This document shows positions 34,493 to 46,612 of a stretch of 64,000 nt of DNA, piece by piece. The first letter of the stretch is position 1; every line of letters begins with the position of its first letter. The position numbers were made by a program, and so were the translations under genes. The notes beneath the pieces were generated by a model. The model made no database searches. It was given only the letters and a program-made list of their open reading frames with translations, and had not been told where the DNA came from. Origin of the DNA: Mesorhabditis belari (lineage: Eukaryota; Nematoda; Chromadorea; Rhabditida; Rhabditidae); NCBI GenBank assembly GCA_958450365.1, contig CAUEEP010000730.1:2750001-2814000 (forward strand), given 5' to 3'.

Positions 34493-35876
34493 TTAGATTT
34501 CGGTCCAAATTTGAACACCTTCAAGTGGGCGCATCTTTCGAAAGGGAAATTTTTCCCCGGCCCACGAGCGAACCAATTGAACAACAAGATTTACAACCTT
34601 GAATATTATCAACTTTTATATTATATTCTTTCTCTTTTTTAATGCATTCTCTAAAAGACATCTATTAGCGTAAAAAATGGGGTAGGCTAGTTTCCGCAAC
34701 TTTTTTTTGCGCAACAGAGTTATTGGGTTGATGGAAAAGTCCTTTCCGATTTTCTGGGAGAGTACCTTAAATTTGTCCAATTTTGACGTTTTATAACTCA
34801 TCCTAAAGCTGAATTCAAGACGCAACAGGGTCATTTGCACAACTGGGTCTTTTGCGCAACTCGCCATAACTTTCTTCTAAGTCGACCAATCTTTATGATT
34901 TTGGTTTCATTCGTAGATTCGATAAGTGCAACAAAATGAAACCAAAATCATAAAGATTGGTCGACTTAGAAGAAAGTTATGGCGAGTTGTACAAACGACC
35001 CAGTTGCGCAAATGACCCTGTTGCCTAAAAAATTTGCGGAAACTAGCCTACCCCTAAAAAGTCGTACAATTTGTACGCTTTGTTTACGATCGTTTTCTGA
35101 AATCGATATGCCTTTTAGAAAGTGGATTAATTAAACGAATAACAAACCTCAATTACAATTTTGTCCTCATTTTCATAGAGTTGACTAACGGCGAGTCGTT
35201 CCTCGGATCGTGAAAGTGTCTCATTTCTAGCCAAATCGTCGATTTTCTAAGAATACATTGAACTGATCGTTCTCCTTTCCTCCTTTCCTTACATTAATCA
35301 TTTCCCAAACTCCATTAAGCACACTTTGATACTTTTCCCCTTTTTGATTATAGAGATTTTCTTCAGCATTCAACCAGTTAATCAATTCTTCCTGCAAAAA
35401 ATTTCTTTTGTTTAAAATCGATTTTACCCATCTCCAACCTCAACATTGTACTTGAGAGCCCATTTTCTCATTTTTTCCTTCAATTCCGATCGTGGTTCTG
35501 TTTGTGTTTCCACAATTTTCTTCCATTCATCAGCCGCTGTACAATCAAGCCTAATTAATAGTTTTCTTTTGAGAAATTTTAAGATTATTTACTCTTCAAC
35601 AAATTTCGGAATCCTTGATAGTGCCCCCGTACATTCACGCTGAGTCAAAGGAATGCTTTTTGTGGTGGCCTTGATCTTGTTCTCTTTCTAAATAAAAGTT
35701 CATCATATTTCTTTATAAACTGGGACCTCTTCGAGAATTTCTTCTGGATCAATTGTAGTTGAATCATCCGCTTGTTTCTGCAATTCTTCTAAGAAATTCT
35801 CGCTTTGTCGACTTTCAAAAAAGCGACGATTGTAGCAAAGAATTGTGGCAGGAAAAAGGAAATATAAAAGAAGCAT
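34493..35876 (-). CDS. SXP/RAL-2 (DUF148)-like secreted protein
   Basis: Nematode-specific secreted protein family of unclear function. It starts MLLLYFLFPATILCYN, a signal peptide, then charged helices. Exons: 35876 down to about 35728, about 35685-35590, 35538-35438, 35393-35295, 35249-35150, and a last exon near 34595-34493. Family-like pieces include LTQRECTGAL, AADEWKKIVE, LKEKMRKWALKYNVEEE, INWLNAEEN, KYQSVLNGVWEMI and SEERLAVSQLYENEDKI. About 200 residues, the usual size. The final intron holds a 376-bp foldback element. The assignment rests on overall pattern (signal peptide, single domain, Trp and charged helices) and is less firm than the enzyme genes. Confidence 0.6.
34679..35054. 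mobile_element. Foldback MITE in the last SXP/RAL-2-like intron
   Basis: The ends GGGGTAGGCTAGTTTCCGCAA and the complement TTGCGGAAACTAGCCTACCCC bound long mirrored arms. The flanks TAAAAAAT and TAAAAAGT match at 7 of 8 bases, consistent with an 8-bp target duplication. Confidence 0.75.
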
Positions 35877-36587
35877 TTTGATTAGAAAAATTTGAAAGAA
35901 TGGTTTAGGAAAATGAGATTAAATGAGAGTATTTATATGTGATTGGGGGGAAATGGGGATATGGGATATGGACCCTGTACAAACAAGGCAAACAACGGGG
36001 TTAGCCTATCTCTATTGTTTAGACGCGGTCACAATGAAATACCTTTTTCCTTTTCAAATCCAGTTTCTATATTTTGATTTTCAGAAAGAATTGTGTATTA
36101 GCTACAAAAAAAAGAGATCTTGTACAATTTTTAAAATGGGGGAAAGCTTGGTGTAAAACTGTAACTGAAAAATCACTAGTGCTCAGCATTAGAAAGTGTG
36201 GATAACAAATTGATCATATCCATTTTCGATCATTCTAAGATTTTCATGTGCACGTGTTCTAGTATCTGTCTATTTTGTTGTTCAATTTGTTTTTTTAAAG
36301 TATGCAATATTTAAAATTTATCTCCAAAGCTTTACATCCGTTAAAAGCTCACCGTAAGATTATTTGAACCCATAAAAATATAAACAAAATACAGAGAAAA
36401 AATAATAGGAGAAAAACCGTATCAAAAAAAAAACAAAAGAGTCAAAGCAAAAGAAAATTTTTGATTAGTGTTTTTCGATTGAGCACCACTATAATCAGGA
36501 AAAACTTTCAGACATTTATAGAACAAAAAAGGGTACATTTGTTGTGGACAAAGACTAGATATGATATAATATGATTAGAATGTTTTC

Positions 36588-36725
36588 CTCTCAACAAATC
36601 GTGTAAAATAGGAAACGGGTACATTTGAAATAAACTGAACAATCTTGAATATCTTCTACAATTTGCAAGATATTCAGTTTATTTCAAATGTACCCGTTTC
36701 CTATTTCAAACTATTTCTTGAGAGA
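36588..36725. mobile_element. Short hairpin element
   Basis: CTCTCAACAAAT...AGGAAACGGGTACATTTG is mirrored by CAAATGTACCCGTTTCCT...TTCTTGAGAG, with a loop near 36657. Confidence 0.6.
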
Positions 36726-37215
36726 AACACACACTCTAAATATGATAATGATGGGTAAATGAATGAGCGGAAGAATTTATTTGGACAATCACAATATGTG
36801 GCTGATATCTGATATCAAATTGAGGGGCAAATGGCAAAAAGAAAGAAATCTTTTCAAAATCGATATGTGGATATGTACTACCCCAAAAAGTATATTTCAA
36901 TGGAAAGGATTCATACTTTAGATATTTTTCCCCAATATCACAACACTTATACTAGTTTACCGTACGTTTTGAAAAACCCATTAAAGAAAGCCAAAAAGCG
37001 TTTTTAGATAAGCTAAATGTTGATCACTGTTAAAACTCCAATGAACTAGTGTACATGGATAGGTAGGCAAAAAAAAGTTATTCACAGAAGTATGCAAAAA
37101 AAAAAAAAAAAATCAATGCGTTTTTTGTCAAATTTTAGGAGTCGATCGAGAGTCTAAAAATTTTTGAATTTAAACTTTTTCAAAATTCTAGTCATCTGAT
37201 TAGTTTTTTTTCAAC

Positions 37216-37464
37216 TAGAGTGTGTTTCATAATTCTCTGGACACTCCTAAAAATGACGGAGAGATAGGGAACAGCTACTGGGTTAATTTTTTTCATTTAA
37301 AAGAACATGTTTTGAAGCCCTAATAAACACCTTTCGGGGAATTTTTGTAGCTAGAGGAAAATTTTCTAGAGTTTTTCTAAAAGTTTTCTTAACCCAGTGG
37401 CTGTTCCCCATCGCTCTAAACCGTCATTTTTAGGGATATCCAAAAAATTATGAAACGCACTGTA
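37216..37464. mobile_element. Tc1/mariner-like MITE
   Basis: The ends (TA)GAGTGTGTTTCATAATT and the complement of AATTATGAAACGCACTG(TA) give a TIR close to CAGTGCGTTTCATAATT, flanked by TA. Inner arms TTAACCCAGTGGCTGTTCCC and complement. No transposase is present. Confidence 0.65.
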
Positions 37465-37535
37465 GAATTGCTTCTTTTAATTGCATTGAAAACTTGGTTG
37501 GCATACGATAAAATTAGCTAGAAAATATTCAGTTA

Positions 37536-40500
37536 TTACGGCCAACCTCGTGCTTCTTCTCGTTTTCTTTCCTCACGAAGCCATGAAGTAGATGTTAGAA
37601 TGACTCTTGCCATTGACTCAAGTGGCATATCCAATTCAATTCGATGTCCTGTCACCGTTTCCATCTATTTTCTTTTTATATAAAATCTTTTTCTTGCAAG
37701 CATTACCGTTTTTTGGAGCTTCGATATTTCTTCCGAATTTTCCTTTTTCGATCCTTCCCACACTTCTTGTGCAGTCATCAAATATGATAAAGTTTTCAGT
37801 TGTTGCTTGTGCAAAGTGTAAAGGGTTTTCGGAATGACAATCTAAAAAGATAATATTTTTTATTTGTTTCTTTTTGATACTTCTTTTGATTCAGATGTTG
37901 ATGGAGGATTTGTGGGTGGATTTTCATTGGAACCGGAATCCTAAAAATATGATTTTGATCGATCGTAAAGCAAGACCTCGACTTCGCATTTTTAATGATT
38001 ACTGTTTCTATTTAATTGTAATCCTATGTTCTACAGAAATCGCATATGACAATCGTTCTTGACAAAAAACGAAAACGAAACTTACATTGACGACACCATT
38101 CGGTTTCTCATCGACACTCTTTTCCAATTGATGTACGATTTGCATATTTCGAACAACTTGCTATAAACAGATGAATTTTTGAAGTAAAGCCCTGAATTTC
38201 AAACCACAGATCGAGTCGCGTAAAGTTGATACAATTGAACAGCTTCGACTCTCTTCAACAAGTGTGTGATTCGAGCTTGGAAATGACTTGGAAGAGTGAG
38301 TGTATGTTTGGCGATACTGAAAAAAATACCCTTTAAATATTTTGTTGTTTTGTTTTAGAAATTTTAGAATTTTCTAATACTCACGCTTTCACAAAACTGC
38401 TTGTTGATCGAAGAAACGAATGTCGTTGTTCATCGGTTTCACAATGTCGAGCTGCCATCACATAATATGCAATGCATTCCAAATAATACAACATTCTTTC
38501 CACTTTATTCCCGTTTTGCTGAAATTTATTTAAAAATCAAAAAAGCACAGAATTTTCTTCTTACTTGCCCATCTCCTTTATGTTTGATGTCTCGAGCACG
38601 TTTCGAATAGAATTCTTCAGCAGTCATTCCTGGTTGAGCTGGCTAAAATTGAGCAAATTGAACGAAGAACTACTCATGCATGCTTTTGAAATAAAGAGAT
38701 TTTTTTTCTTTTTCAAAGAGACAAAATTATTTTCATACTTACATCCGGTTCAGTGGCTTGTGATGGAATGCACCTATCAGCACAACATTCAGTCGGCTGC
38801 TTTGGTTTTGGCTTCTTATTTGGACTTGATTTCTAAATCACTTGTTTTATAAGTTCCAACGTGATTCCAACCTTTGGAGTCATTTTCTCAACATTCACTT
38901 TTGATGAGGTTGACTTTGGTGTTTCATTTTTCTTAGGCGGTTCCTCGTCCTCCTAAAACATTCAGTTCAAAGATTTCAGATTTAGCCACTAACTTTTTCC
39001 GGTGACGATCCAGCAATATCCATATCCTGAACTCCATTTTCATCCACAGCTAAAACAGATTATTTTTTATTTTTGTTGTTAAATGTACCTTTATAGATTT
39101 TAGGTGGATCCCTAGTGAGTGGCTTTTTTGAAGAAACGAGCGGTTTTGGGGGTGGAAGAGGAGACAATGTTGATGGAATTGAAGAGGATGAGGATGGTGG
39201 AGGTGGGGGTGGAGGGGGTGTAGGAGCTGCTGTTGGAGCTGCAATCGATGCCCCTCCTGCACCACCAGTACTTTCGGATTTGATTCGATTCTCTTCTTTA
39301 CTTTTCAACATTTTTCGATTAAGTGACGCCTCAATCACTTTAAATTGATTTTTCTCGAGAAGCCCCAAATTCAAATTTCCGATCGCTTCTGAAAGTTAAT
39401 ATGCAATCTCTACATTATTCAAAAAAGCGTTTGATGAACGAGAATTAGCTTACCTGAATTGTGTTTCCTTTTCTTTTCCAATTGAGAGAAACTCGGTGAC
39501 ATGTTTTCCTAAAAAAACAGCTACAATATTGTTTGTACTCATTTTGGAGCAACCTCTCGAAGTGTCCTCTTTTCTCCATTTCGACTTCTAATTTTCTCGG
39601 ATATTCGATCCACATTCGGTGGCACGAAGACCTCAGATGAAATTTCCTTTGACGAGCTCGCTTCTTCTCCGATTTCTTTTTTTATTTCAAATTCTTTTTT
39701 CATCTCCTTTTCCATAATTGGCTCTTCTCGTTTTCTTTCTTTTGCCATTTCGGATGGTTTTTCGGGAAGTTCCTTAAAAATAAAAGTACAATATCTGTAA
39801 TATCATACAAATCTGTCTCATTCCTCACTACATTATGTCTGATTAAACAAAATTTAGCCGCAAGGGCTGATATTTTAAGAGTATTGAAGATTATACGAAA
39901 CCTTCAGATATTAGAAGATACTTTTTTCTTCGACAAATTATAAAAAGATCGTAAGCTTATAATATCATTAAGCCAAATTACGCATTGAGATCCATAAAAG
40001 CAAACCTCTTTTTTCACGTTGTTGACAGATAACGAAACTTTGATTTCTTTTGGCGAAGCTTTGATTTCTTTTGGCGAAGCTTTCCTTTCTTTGAAACGTC
40101 TTGGTGGTGTGAGAATTGGAGGAAGATAAGTGAGAACTTCCAAGATCTTTTCCGTTGAAACAATCACTTCTGAAAAATTACATGATGATTTGTGTGGGTC
40201 AAACTGCAAACTCAAACTCAGAATTAGAAACTAACTAAAATTTAGAATTGAAATCTTACCGGATGCTTTTTGTGGGTCACTTTTCATCGATTTTGAACTC
40301 TAAAGATTGAAAAACATTTACTCATTTGATTAAAAACAAACCGAGATTTTTCCGTCTTTCTCGCGTTTTTGTAGATTTGTTTCTTTGAGAACGTCGTTGC
40401 GCTAAAAGTTAATTTTTGGGAAAAATAGATGTGCGAATTTCTCCTCGAGTTAGAACACTGCTAAAATTACCGGTTTTTTGCTCGGAATCGGTGTTATTTC

Positions 40501-41238
40501 GTCCAAATCGGAAATTCCCTTTCTCAACGGTTTCTGAAGAAAAAATTGAAAAGAAATTCAAAGGATTCAACGAATCGCTGGTATTTAAACTTTTTGAGGA
40601 CTAAATGTCATTGTAATGCCTTCAAATATACCTCATTCTCACTGAGTTGATTTCCTTTCGAAAGCTTCGTTGGTGGATTTAACGGTGATTTGATGTTTGA
40701 GGTTTGAGCCTGAAAACTTGCTTTTTAAAAATTTCAAAATGATTTTTATGTAAACTGTTCGGAAACTTTGAAAAGTAGATCCTTTAACATAAACTCATAA
40801 AATAAATGAACCTCAATTTCAAAAGAAGTGGCTCTGGAGGTAATCGGTGGTTGAATGGGCGATTTGTCGACAAGGTTTTGCATGTTCTGAAATCAATATT
40901 TGTTAGGAAAAAATTCGTTTCTTTAATTAAAAAACAAATTAAGTTTAGATAAAAGAACCTGGAGCATGAGAAATGTGGTGGGAGAATTGCTCCTGGAGGA
41001 ATCCTTTTGTTGAAATGGTGAAAAGCTGGCCTGGAAAAGAATTTTAGAACGAAAATTGAATCCGAAAACAAACATTCGTTGATGGAACAAGAAGTTGAAT
41101 GTTGAATCTCTCGAAAGGCCCAAAGATTTCTGAAATATTGAATGAAATTTCTAAATAATAAAGACTTCCGAATGCTTATCATAAAAAAAACCCACCAATC
41201 ATTTGGCGTCTCAGCCTCACTTCATAATCTTCGCTCAT
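37536..41238 (-). CDS. AF4/FMR2-like (AFF) transcription elongation scaffold
   Basis: AFF proteins scaffold the super elongation complex in the nucleus. About 18 short exons on minus start MSEDYEVRLRRQMIE (ATG at 41236-41238, after a TTTTTTTAG acceptor). The long middle is disordered: Ser/Lys/Glu-rich, with KASPKEI repeats (near 40060) and a run of eight or more prolines (near 39215). The C-terminal homology domain is the recognisable part: MTAEEFYSKRARDIKHKGDG, VECCYYLECIAYYVMAARHC, HTLTLPSHFQARITHLLKRV, then LYTLHKQQLKTLSYLMTAQ followed by EVWE, and ARVILTSTSWLREERKREEA, ending GWP-stop at 37536. The pattern of tyrosines, LHKQ..L and WLR matches AF4-family C-termini. Two affl genes exist in C. 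elegans; I did not choose between them. Confidence 0.75.
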
Positions 41239-42227
41239 CCTCAACAACGAACATGTAGACAGTCTAAAAAAAGATTAGATGAAGAGTGTTCATATTTGAA
41301 ACGAAATGAATAATCAACGAACAAAAAAAACTTGGTATCTATTGAGGCCCCATACGAATATAGTAAATTGAATGTCTAAAACCTTTTTCCCTTCTTTGTT
41401 TTGCGCAAGGTAATTGATTAAATAAAGACAAAAAACAAGCCAAATCAAAACATTTCTAGAAAACAAATAGAGCTCTTCAACAAAACAATCAAAACAAAAC
41501 AAAACTAAAAATCTGTGACGGCAATTGACATTCAGTAGTTTTTAGGGCAACTATCCAATAAAAGCAAAAATATTCAAAGTAATTTTGATAATTCCTAACA
41601 TATTAATTAATGAAATACACTGTAATTGAATAAAAGAAAACTTTCGTGCCAAATTACTGGAAAAAAAGTATATATTACTAAAAACTGGTTATCGCTTGAA
41701 GAGAGGATGCTTCGTGGAGTGACAGTGAACGAAGGAAGAAAAAAAAAGTTTGAAAGAAGTGCGTTTCGATTTTATCGCCCCCTCAATTGAGCATCGATCA
41801 ACTGAGTCAAAAGAAAGCTAAGATTGGTAGAAAAATGAATGAAAAAAGGAATTGTTATTGATAATTACCCAAAATTTTGTCACCTATTTAATTTTTTTCT
41901 CCTGAAGCAAGTGAAGGTGATGAGGAGAGCTTAATTCCTGTAAAAGCAATAAAAAAACCGGAATTTGTATGTGCTAGTGGGTGTTGTGAGCAGTGAGGAG
42001 AGAAGAGGGGGTGAAGGGACGAGAATGGAAGGTGGAAGGGGGGCGGAGGGGACGTGTCTATATGTCTGCACAATGTTCTCTGTTCTCTCTTCATTTCCCA
42101 CCATTCCCCTCTTTTAATATTTTTCTCTTTTTCTCTTCTTCTTTTTCTTTTTTCTCCTTCTACAGGTGGGTCTCCCATCTTTCTTTTCTCCTATTTTATT
42201 AATCATTTCTTTCTACGGTCCAATGCC
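41239..42227. promoter_or_regulatory. Divergent intergenic region, AFF-like to stim-1
   Basis: About 1 kb with purine- and pyrimidine-rich runs (41990-42160) and no supported exon. It must contain the stim-1 promoter and the AFF-like 5' flank. Confidence 0.4.
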
Positions 42228-45200
42228 ATGTTAAATCTGTATAGGTTGGTTTTTATGGCTCTTTTTTAAGCTCTTTTTAACACTTGCCCAACTTTCCTAT
42301 TATTAAACGGATATTCTATATAAATAGAATCCCTTAGTTAAAACTCATGACGTTATCTCTTTAGAATTTCCACCATCTGCTTTCTGATTGCTAGTGTCGT
42401 CGCTGACAAAAAGGTTCAGAAACCAACCCGAAGTTAGTTTTTCTTTTTTTTACAAAAAAAATTATTCTGTCATTATTAAAGAAATGTGTTTTAAAATATT
42501 TTTTCATATACACAACGAGATAATCCATTCTAGGTGTGGTGATCACAGCCGAAGAAGAAAAATTGCGAGATGTGGCTGGATATGCAGCGATTGGCGAAAT
42601 TCATCGAGAAATGGATGATGATCATTCAGGGAGCATTGATCGAGCTGAAAGTACTGGGGTAAGTCAACCACAAATCAATCAATTATTTCAGTACATTCCC
42701 AGTGAATTACTTAGATACTCCTTTTTTTTCACCAATCCTTTTGCTCATCACTCGTATATTTGCCGAGAGTTTTATTTGCCTTTTATTTATTTGTCTACTA
42801 TTGACCAAAATTATTTCTCTAGCCAAAAATTGTGGGTTTAAAAGCTAATTGATGAAAAATAGAATTATCTAGTCAGCTTAGTCAGTTTGCATTTCTTTAT
42901 TTTAGGCCAATATCATGATTATGTACAACTCATCAATAATCCATACTCGTTTTTAAGTAACGCATTTGTGTTATCCATAAATATGAGAGAATATTGTCGA
43001 ATGTACAAAAATAAGTTTTTAGTTCATGACAGAAGACATGAATATGAGAGGATCAGATGCACGAAGAAGAGAAAAAGCATTTCATCGAGAAGATGATGCA
43101 ATCACAATTGATGATCTATGGGAAGCATGGTTCGAAAGTGAGGAAAGAGTATGGACAAATGAACAGGTAAACAAGGTAAAGGATCGCCAAAGAAATGGTG
43201 ATATTTAGGTGATCGATTGGATCACAAATGTCGTCAATTTACCCCAATATGCCGGAGTTTTGTCGAGTCTCAAGATTGATGGACGACATTTGCCAAGGTT
43301 TGTAAAATAGCTTTCATGGTAGACAAAATTGAATTGAATTTATTGCATTTATTAGGTTGGCTGTTCACAATTCATCGTTCATGACCAGCACTCTTAATAT
43401 AAAGTCATCAGTGCATCGGCAAAAACTTCGGCTGAATGCTCTTGATGTGGTGCTTTTTGGGTATCGTGATTCTAGTAGTCGATTCAAAGATATTGCTCTT
43501 GCATTATTGGTGAGTTGTTTTTGAAAATAACAAACTTTTCAATTTCTACTTAGGTACTTCTTTTAACAAGCACCGGTTATCTCTTTTGGAGACACAAACG
43601 GCGAGCACTCAGCGAGCAACAACAATTGCGCGAAAAATTGGACGAATTGAAAACGTTGGAAAGCGATTGGCTTCAACAGCAAAAGTGAGATTGAAGATGA
43701 AAGAAGAAAAAGAAATGAAAGAATTTGTAGAAATAATGATAGAATGAAGAGATCAACAGCTGATGGGGGAGCGTCACGAGCAGAAATGGAACATCTCAGA
43801 GAGCAACTTGAAGAAGCACACAAAAGACTCGGGAATATGGAGATCAATAGCTCAGCCACACCACTTGCTTTACAGCCACTTCTACGTAAAACTTGTGAAA
43901 TTGAGCTTGCGGTTTCCGAAGCAGAAAAACAAATGTGAGTGTTGAAAGCACTATTTGAAAATATTGGTCATTTAAGGTGTGTTGAAGAAATGAAACTTGC
44001 AATGGAGGAAATCAATAATGTGGCTCGGCGTCAAGGTTTTCAGAAAAGATAACAAATAAATAATAAAATTTAGGCTCTTTATTAAACTCTCTAAAACTAG
44101 CAACTGGAGGTAACACGGGAGCTGATAAAGTCGACTCGCAAATCTACTTTATCAAGTAAAAACAGCAAATTTTTGAGGTAAATATAATAGTTCTTAAATA
44201 TTTAAGGCAAAGAATGGAACGTGTTCAAGCAAGCACACGAGAAATGCAAGAAAGATGGCAACAAATTGAAGATCTTTGTGGATTCTCGATTCTTTACGCT
44301 AGTGGTAAGCTTACTGTTTGCCGTTTTTGCACACAAAAAAAACAACAACAACAAATGGAAAACCCCGTTTAGATAAAAGAGCTCAAAAAGGAAATTTGGT
44401 GAAAAATTACTCATTTAGCACTAACACACATGAAAATGTTCGATAATAGAGAAAAATTCGAAGATTTCGATTTCGAAAACTAAATAAAGCACAATAAATA
44501 AAAATGTTTGGCTTTGAACTTAGCACTGCATTGCAAAAAAGAGAGAAACATGTTAATTTTTGGCTTCTGGTGATGGGGCTTTGAATTTACCAGCGGTGAA
44601 ACCTGCCTAACCACCTTTGTCGGAAGCGTGCTTTTCAACGGTCCACACAATCCGGGTTCGACCCTGGTAGTGCCACTCAATTTCGACTTCTTAATTTTTT
44701 TTCTTTTTTACAACTACAATATATTCTAAGGTTTTCTAAAGAAATTTTAGCTTTATTGATAAAAAAACGACCGAGGAAATGCTTGTACAAATAGACACTG
44801 CTCTTTTATATATAGTAGATGGTTTACGTGACTCTGATGCATTCAAATTATGCAAATTTTCAGAGCATATTTTTCATTTGGATTTGTTAGAGTAATTTGT
44901 GAAATTTGATGTGCCCGAGAACGTATGCAAATTAGGGCACACCATATGCTGATTTTCTAATTGGATCATAGGCAAATGTATCGAATTTAGAAATCGGGAT
45001 GGCAAGAAACCCAATACACACATCAGGCTCATCACAGTTTTATCGATCAGGTGAGCTAAGTGGAGGTGCAGGTGGAGGTGGGATAAGTCAAACAGCACAA
45101 ACAATTCCACGATTCGTGAGTCGCATTTCCACGTCTTCCGCCTCGTCGAGTAGCATTTCTGTGGGTGGTGGATGAGCTCGTTTTCCAACTCCTTTCGTTT

Positions 45201-46612
45201 CGATCTTTCAATTCAATATGGAAATCGAGTGTTGCATGTTGGTCGTTGTTTTTCTGTTCTTCTTCTTTTCGTCTGTCGTAATGATGTGTGCACTTGTCAC
45301 TTTTCTATTGAGCTAAAGGATTACCGTTTTAAACAGAAAAACAGAAACGTTTTAAACAGAAAAACTCACCCAAAACGTTCAATTAGCCATTTTTGTAATA
45401 AATTTTTTGCATCTTTCAATAAAAAAAGTTTTTCGATGAAAAAAAACGGCAAAATTGTGAGTCAGGCTTTAGTTTTTGTGAGATTTCCCTTTGTCTTTTT
45501 GTTTTATTTTCCGCGCTTCTCTTCTATATCTTTTATGATGTTTCCCCTGTGTTTTCTAGTCATTTTTATTGTAGGAAAAAAAAACAAAGATCTTTCCTTT
45601 TGACATCTACAAATTTGCACGATATCTAGCTTGAGTGTATCAAATAGTTTAGCAAATATAACTGCACGATCATGCAATAAAACTAATCATTCACAGAAAT
45701 TCAATTGAATGAGCGAAACAGCGAAACAGCGAAACAAGTGAAGTGAAGAAAAGTATTCAGAAAGCTCAACGGGCAGCTCAAAATCACTGACATCAGCAGC
45801 GGTCATTGGAACAAAGCCATCAACAAATCGACCTCAAAATTCAACTCTAACAGGCATGTTTGTTTTCTCTGACTGAACTGAGTTATCTTTCTTTCTTTCG
45901 TTATGAAATTTTTTCAATCCATTTTTCATTCTAACAATCTATTATCAGAAATACCGTATTTCTTCGAATAGAAGACCGGGTAAAGAGTAGCATCGCGTAC
46001 TCCTGCGTAGCAGCCCTTTTTAAAATTTCTTTTCTGCATAAAAGCTTTCAATCAAGTGCTAAGGAGCTGGAAAATGGCTCAAAAATCTGTTAGCTCATGT
46101 GCTATTTTTGAGTCATTTTCCAGCCCTATAGCACTTCATTTAAAGCTTTTATGCAAAAAAGAAACTTTAAAAAGGGCTGCTACAGGTCTTTACCCGGTCT
46201 TCTATTCGAAGAAATACGGTGAGCTTTTTTTTGTTTGTTTGTGCAAGTGATCATCGTCAAAATGAATATAATCGTCAAAATTATGATATGTTCAGGTGTT
46301 TCCCTTCATTCTCCATCAACACAACCGATCTCAAATTTCTATGTTCATCCAAAAGATGATCATGCCGAAATGTACATGAGCACTAGTACATTGTAGGTTT
46401 AGAAATGTTTTTGGATGGGGTTTTTTTGAGATTTTTGAAATCTTTGAACACTATTCGTTTTTAGACCAGATTCGGTATCAATGGCCGGTGGATCAACGAC
46501 CACATCCACCACCTTTTCACCACAAAAAGAAAAGAAAAAGAAACTCTTTGGGTTATTCAAGAAAAGTTCAAGTAAAACGATGAGTAATGGCTCTTTGTTG
46601 AGTGGTTCATAG
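42228..46612 (+). CDS. stim-1: STIM calcium sensor of store-operated calcium entry
   Basis: STIM sits in the ER membrane, senses luminal calcium and opens Orai channels. The signal peptide (MLNLYR + [13 protein letters not shown]) is split by an intron. The luminal EF-hand loop [12 protein letters not shown] has all ligand positions. Then come the second EF-like segment ([10 protein letters not shown]), a SAM domain ([22 protein letters not shown]), one TM segment ([19 protein letters not shown]), coiled coils and the Orai-activating CAD/SOAR region ([38 protein letters not shown]). The Ser-rich tail ends with the polybasic [17 protein letters not shown], which would bind plasma-membrane lipids; stop at 46610-46612. 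Two shorter ends are possible: exon 44419-44483 and readthrough to TGA 45175. One intron (45854-46295) uses a GC donor and contains a MITE. Confidence 0.93.
44419..44483 (+). CDS. stim-1: Alternative terminal exon of stim-1
   Basis: After a TCATTTAG acceptor, 20 codons join in phase with the CAD exon (G|CA) and end at TAA 44481-44483. AATAAA overlaps the stop (44483-44488) and another follows at about 44494. This isoform would keep the Orai-activating region but lack the polybasic membrane-binding tail. Its use is inference from splice phase and signals. Confidence 0.5.
45952..46221. mobile_element. MITE C, CCGTATTT..AATAGAAGACC ends
   Basis: The left TACCGTATTTCTTCGAATAG and right CTATTCGAAGAAATACGGTG are inverse, as are long inner arms (GACCGGGTAAAG, GCTGGAAAATGGCTCAAAAA). 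It lies inside the GC-AG intron of stim-1. Confidence 0.8.

Larger units (their letters stand above)
35877..37535. other. Intergenic region with two hairpin elements
   Basis: This is the upstream flank of the SXP/RAL-2-like gene and the downstream flank of the AF4/FMR2-like gene. Apart from the hairpin elements at 36588-36725 and 37216-37464, no coding exon is supported. Confidence 0.4.

Noticed and set aside
39115..39348. Gly-rich plus-strand ORF
   Set aside because: It is the antisense shadow of the proline-rich exon of the AF4/FMR2-like gene.
43563..43859. 98-codon minus-strand ORF
   Set aside because: It is antisense to the stim-1 transmembrane and coiled-coil exons and has no family features.
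44600..44690. tRNA-like GGGTTCGACCC loop
   Set aside because: The T-arm does not form a proper 5-bp stem with a 7-base loop, and no matching acceptor or D arm was found.
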